A stretch of DNA of 5,248 nucleotides. Source: Thermoproteota archaeon (lineage in GTDB: Archaea > Thermoproteota > Thermoprotei > Thermoproteales > Thermocladiaceae). Where the stretch lies: NCBI GenBank assembly GCA_013153895.1, contig JAADDN010000079.1, positions 1-5,248 on the forward strand, in the 5' to 3' direction. The notes under the pieces are model-generated. The model was not told where the DNA came from, did no database searches, and worked only from the letters and a program-made list of their open reading frames with translations. Made by a program: the position numbers and the translations under genes. Positions 4,974 to 5,248 of this stretch are shown piece by piece; position 1 is the stretch's first letter, and every line of letters starts with the position of its first letter.

Positions 4974-5248
4974 GTGAAGAACAATAAAGAACTCGAGATA
5001 AGACATAGCTTAACATTAAACAATGAGAAATATGGGGTAATCGATTTCGAGAACCAGTTTGGGAAAGGTGCAGACATAGTGTTAATACATGTTGATTCTA
5101 GGAGAGCATATATATTCGAAATAAAGGAATGTAGTCTAGACCTAAACGATGTTAGCTCAAGCACAGGCGCAATAGAACAGATAGAATACACCGAGAGAAA
5201 ACTCAAAGAACTTGGATACATTATCGCAAGCAAAATATTAATACACGT
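4974..5248 (+). CDS. Putative PD-(D/E)XK nuclease partner, 3' end cut by the window edge
   Basis: The frame opens after a TAA at 4965-4967. GTG 4974 is the only reasonable start before the conserved region; 91 full codons lie in the window. GKGADIVL (30-37) gives the motif aspartate D34. YIFEIKE (46-52) gives E49-x-K51 fifteen residues after D34, and AIEQIEYTERKL (66-77) follows with Q69 and Y72. This strand-D, strand-ExK, helix-QxxY order is that of restriction-type and RecB-like PD-(D/E)XK nucleases, which cut DNA with divalent metal. It lies 49 bases after the ATPase stop on the same strand with no strong promoter between, so the two are probably co-transcribed and work together, the ATPase as sensor or gate and this protein as effector. 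The C-terminus is missing, so any extra domain is unseen. Named family not recognised. Confidence 0.8.
   Translation, partial: MKNNKELEIRHSLTLNNEKYGVIDFENQFGKGADIVLIHVDSRRAYIFEIKECSLDLNDVSSSTGAIEQIEYTERKLKELGYIIASKILIH

Noticed and set aside
3874..5233. Minus-strand frames at 3874-4149, 4648-5016 and 4880-5233.
   Set aside because: They overlap the motif-bearing ATPase and nuclease genes on the plus strand and have low-complexity Ser/Phe/Leu-rich translations typical of antisense frames.

Overview
The window most likely comes from a hyperthermophilic crenarchaeon (Thermoproteota, Desulfurococcales-like). The reasons are AT-rich DNA, heavy use of ATA, CTA, AGA and AGG codons, starts without Shine-Dalgarno sequences, and TATA-like boxes about 26 bases before a start codon, as expected for leaderless transcripts. 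The species cannot be named from this sequence.

Left part (1-1059, minus strand): a ParA/MinD-type ATPase gene runs off the left edge. Its start overlaps by 10 bases the end of a small gene for a single-pass membrane protein, so the two probably form one operon. Middle (1104-3065, plus strand): a large polytopic membrane protein is transcribed divergently from that pair. It has two N-terminal membrane helices, a PKD-like extracytoplasmic domain with four cysteines, a multi-helix core that resembles the VirB6/TrbL/CedA group, and a long charged cytoplasmic tail. A cytoskeletal-type ATPase next to a VirB6-like channel suggests a DNA-transfer or conjugation-type apparatus, either a mobile element or a domesticated Ced-like system. 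This is inference.

Right part (3070-5248): a small ribbon-helix-helix regulator on the minus strand converges on the membrane gene with a 4-base gap. A 163-base divergent promoter region carrying several short inverted repeats separates it from a plus-strand pair. The first gene of that pair is a RecF/OLD-like ABC-type ATPase without a fused nuclease. The second, cut by the right edge, has PD-(D/E)XK nuclease motifs. An ATPase followed by a nuclease is the layout of many two-gene anti-virus or anti-plasmid systems. This pair is the best candidate in the window for an undescribed system, and the RHH protein is its most likely regulator.

There are no tRNA or rRNA genes, CRISPR arrays, transposases or insertion-sequence ends visible. 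The only gene-free stretches are 1060-1103, 3066-3069, 3316-3478 and 4925-4973.
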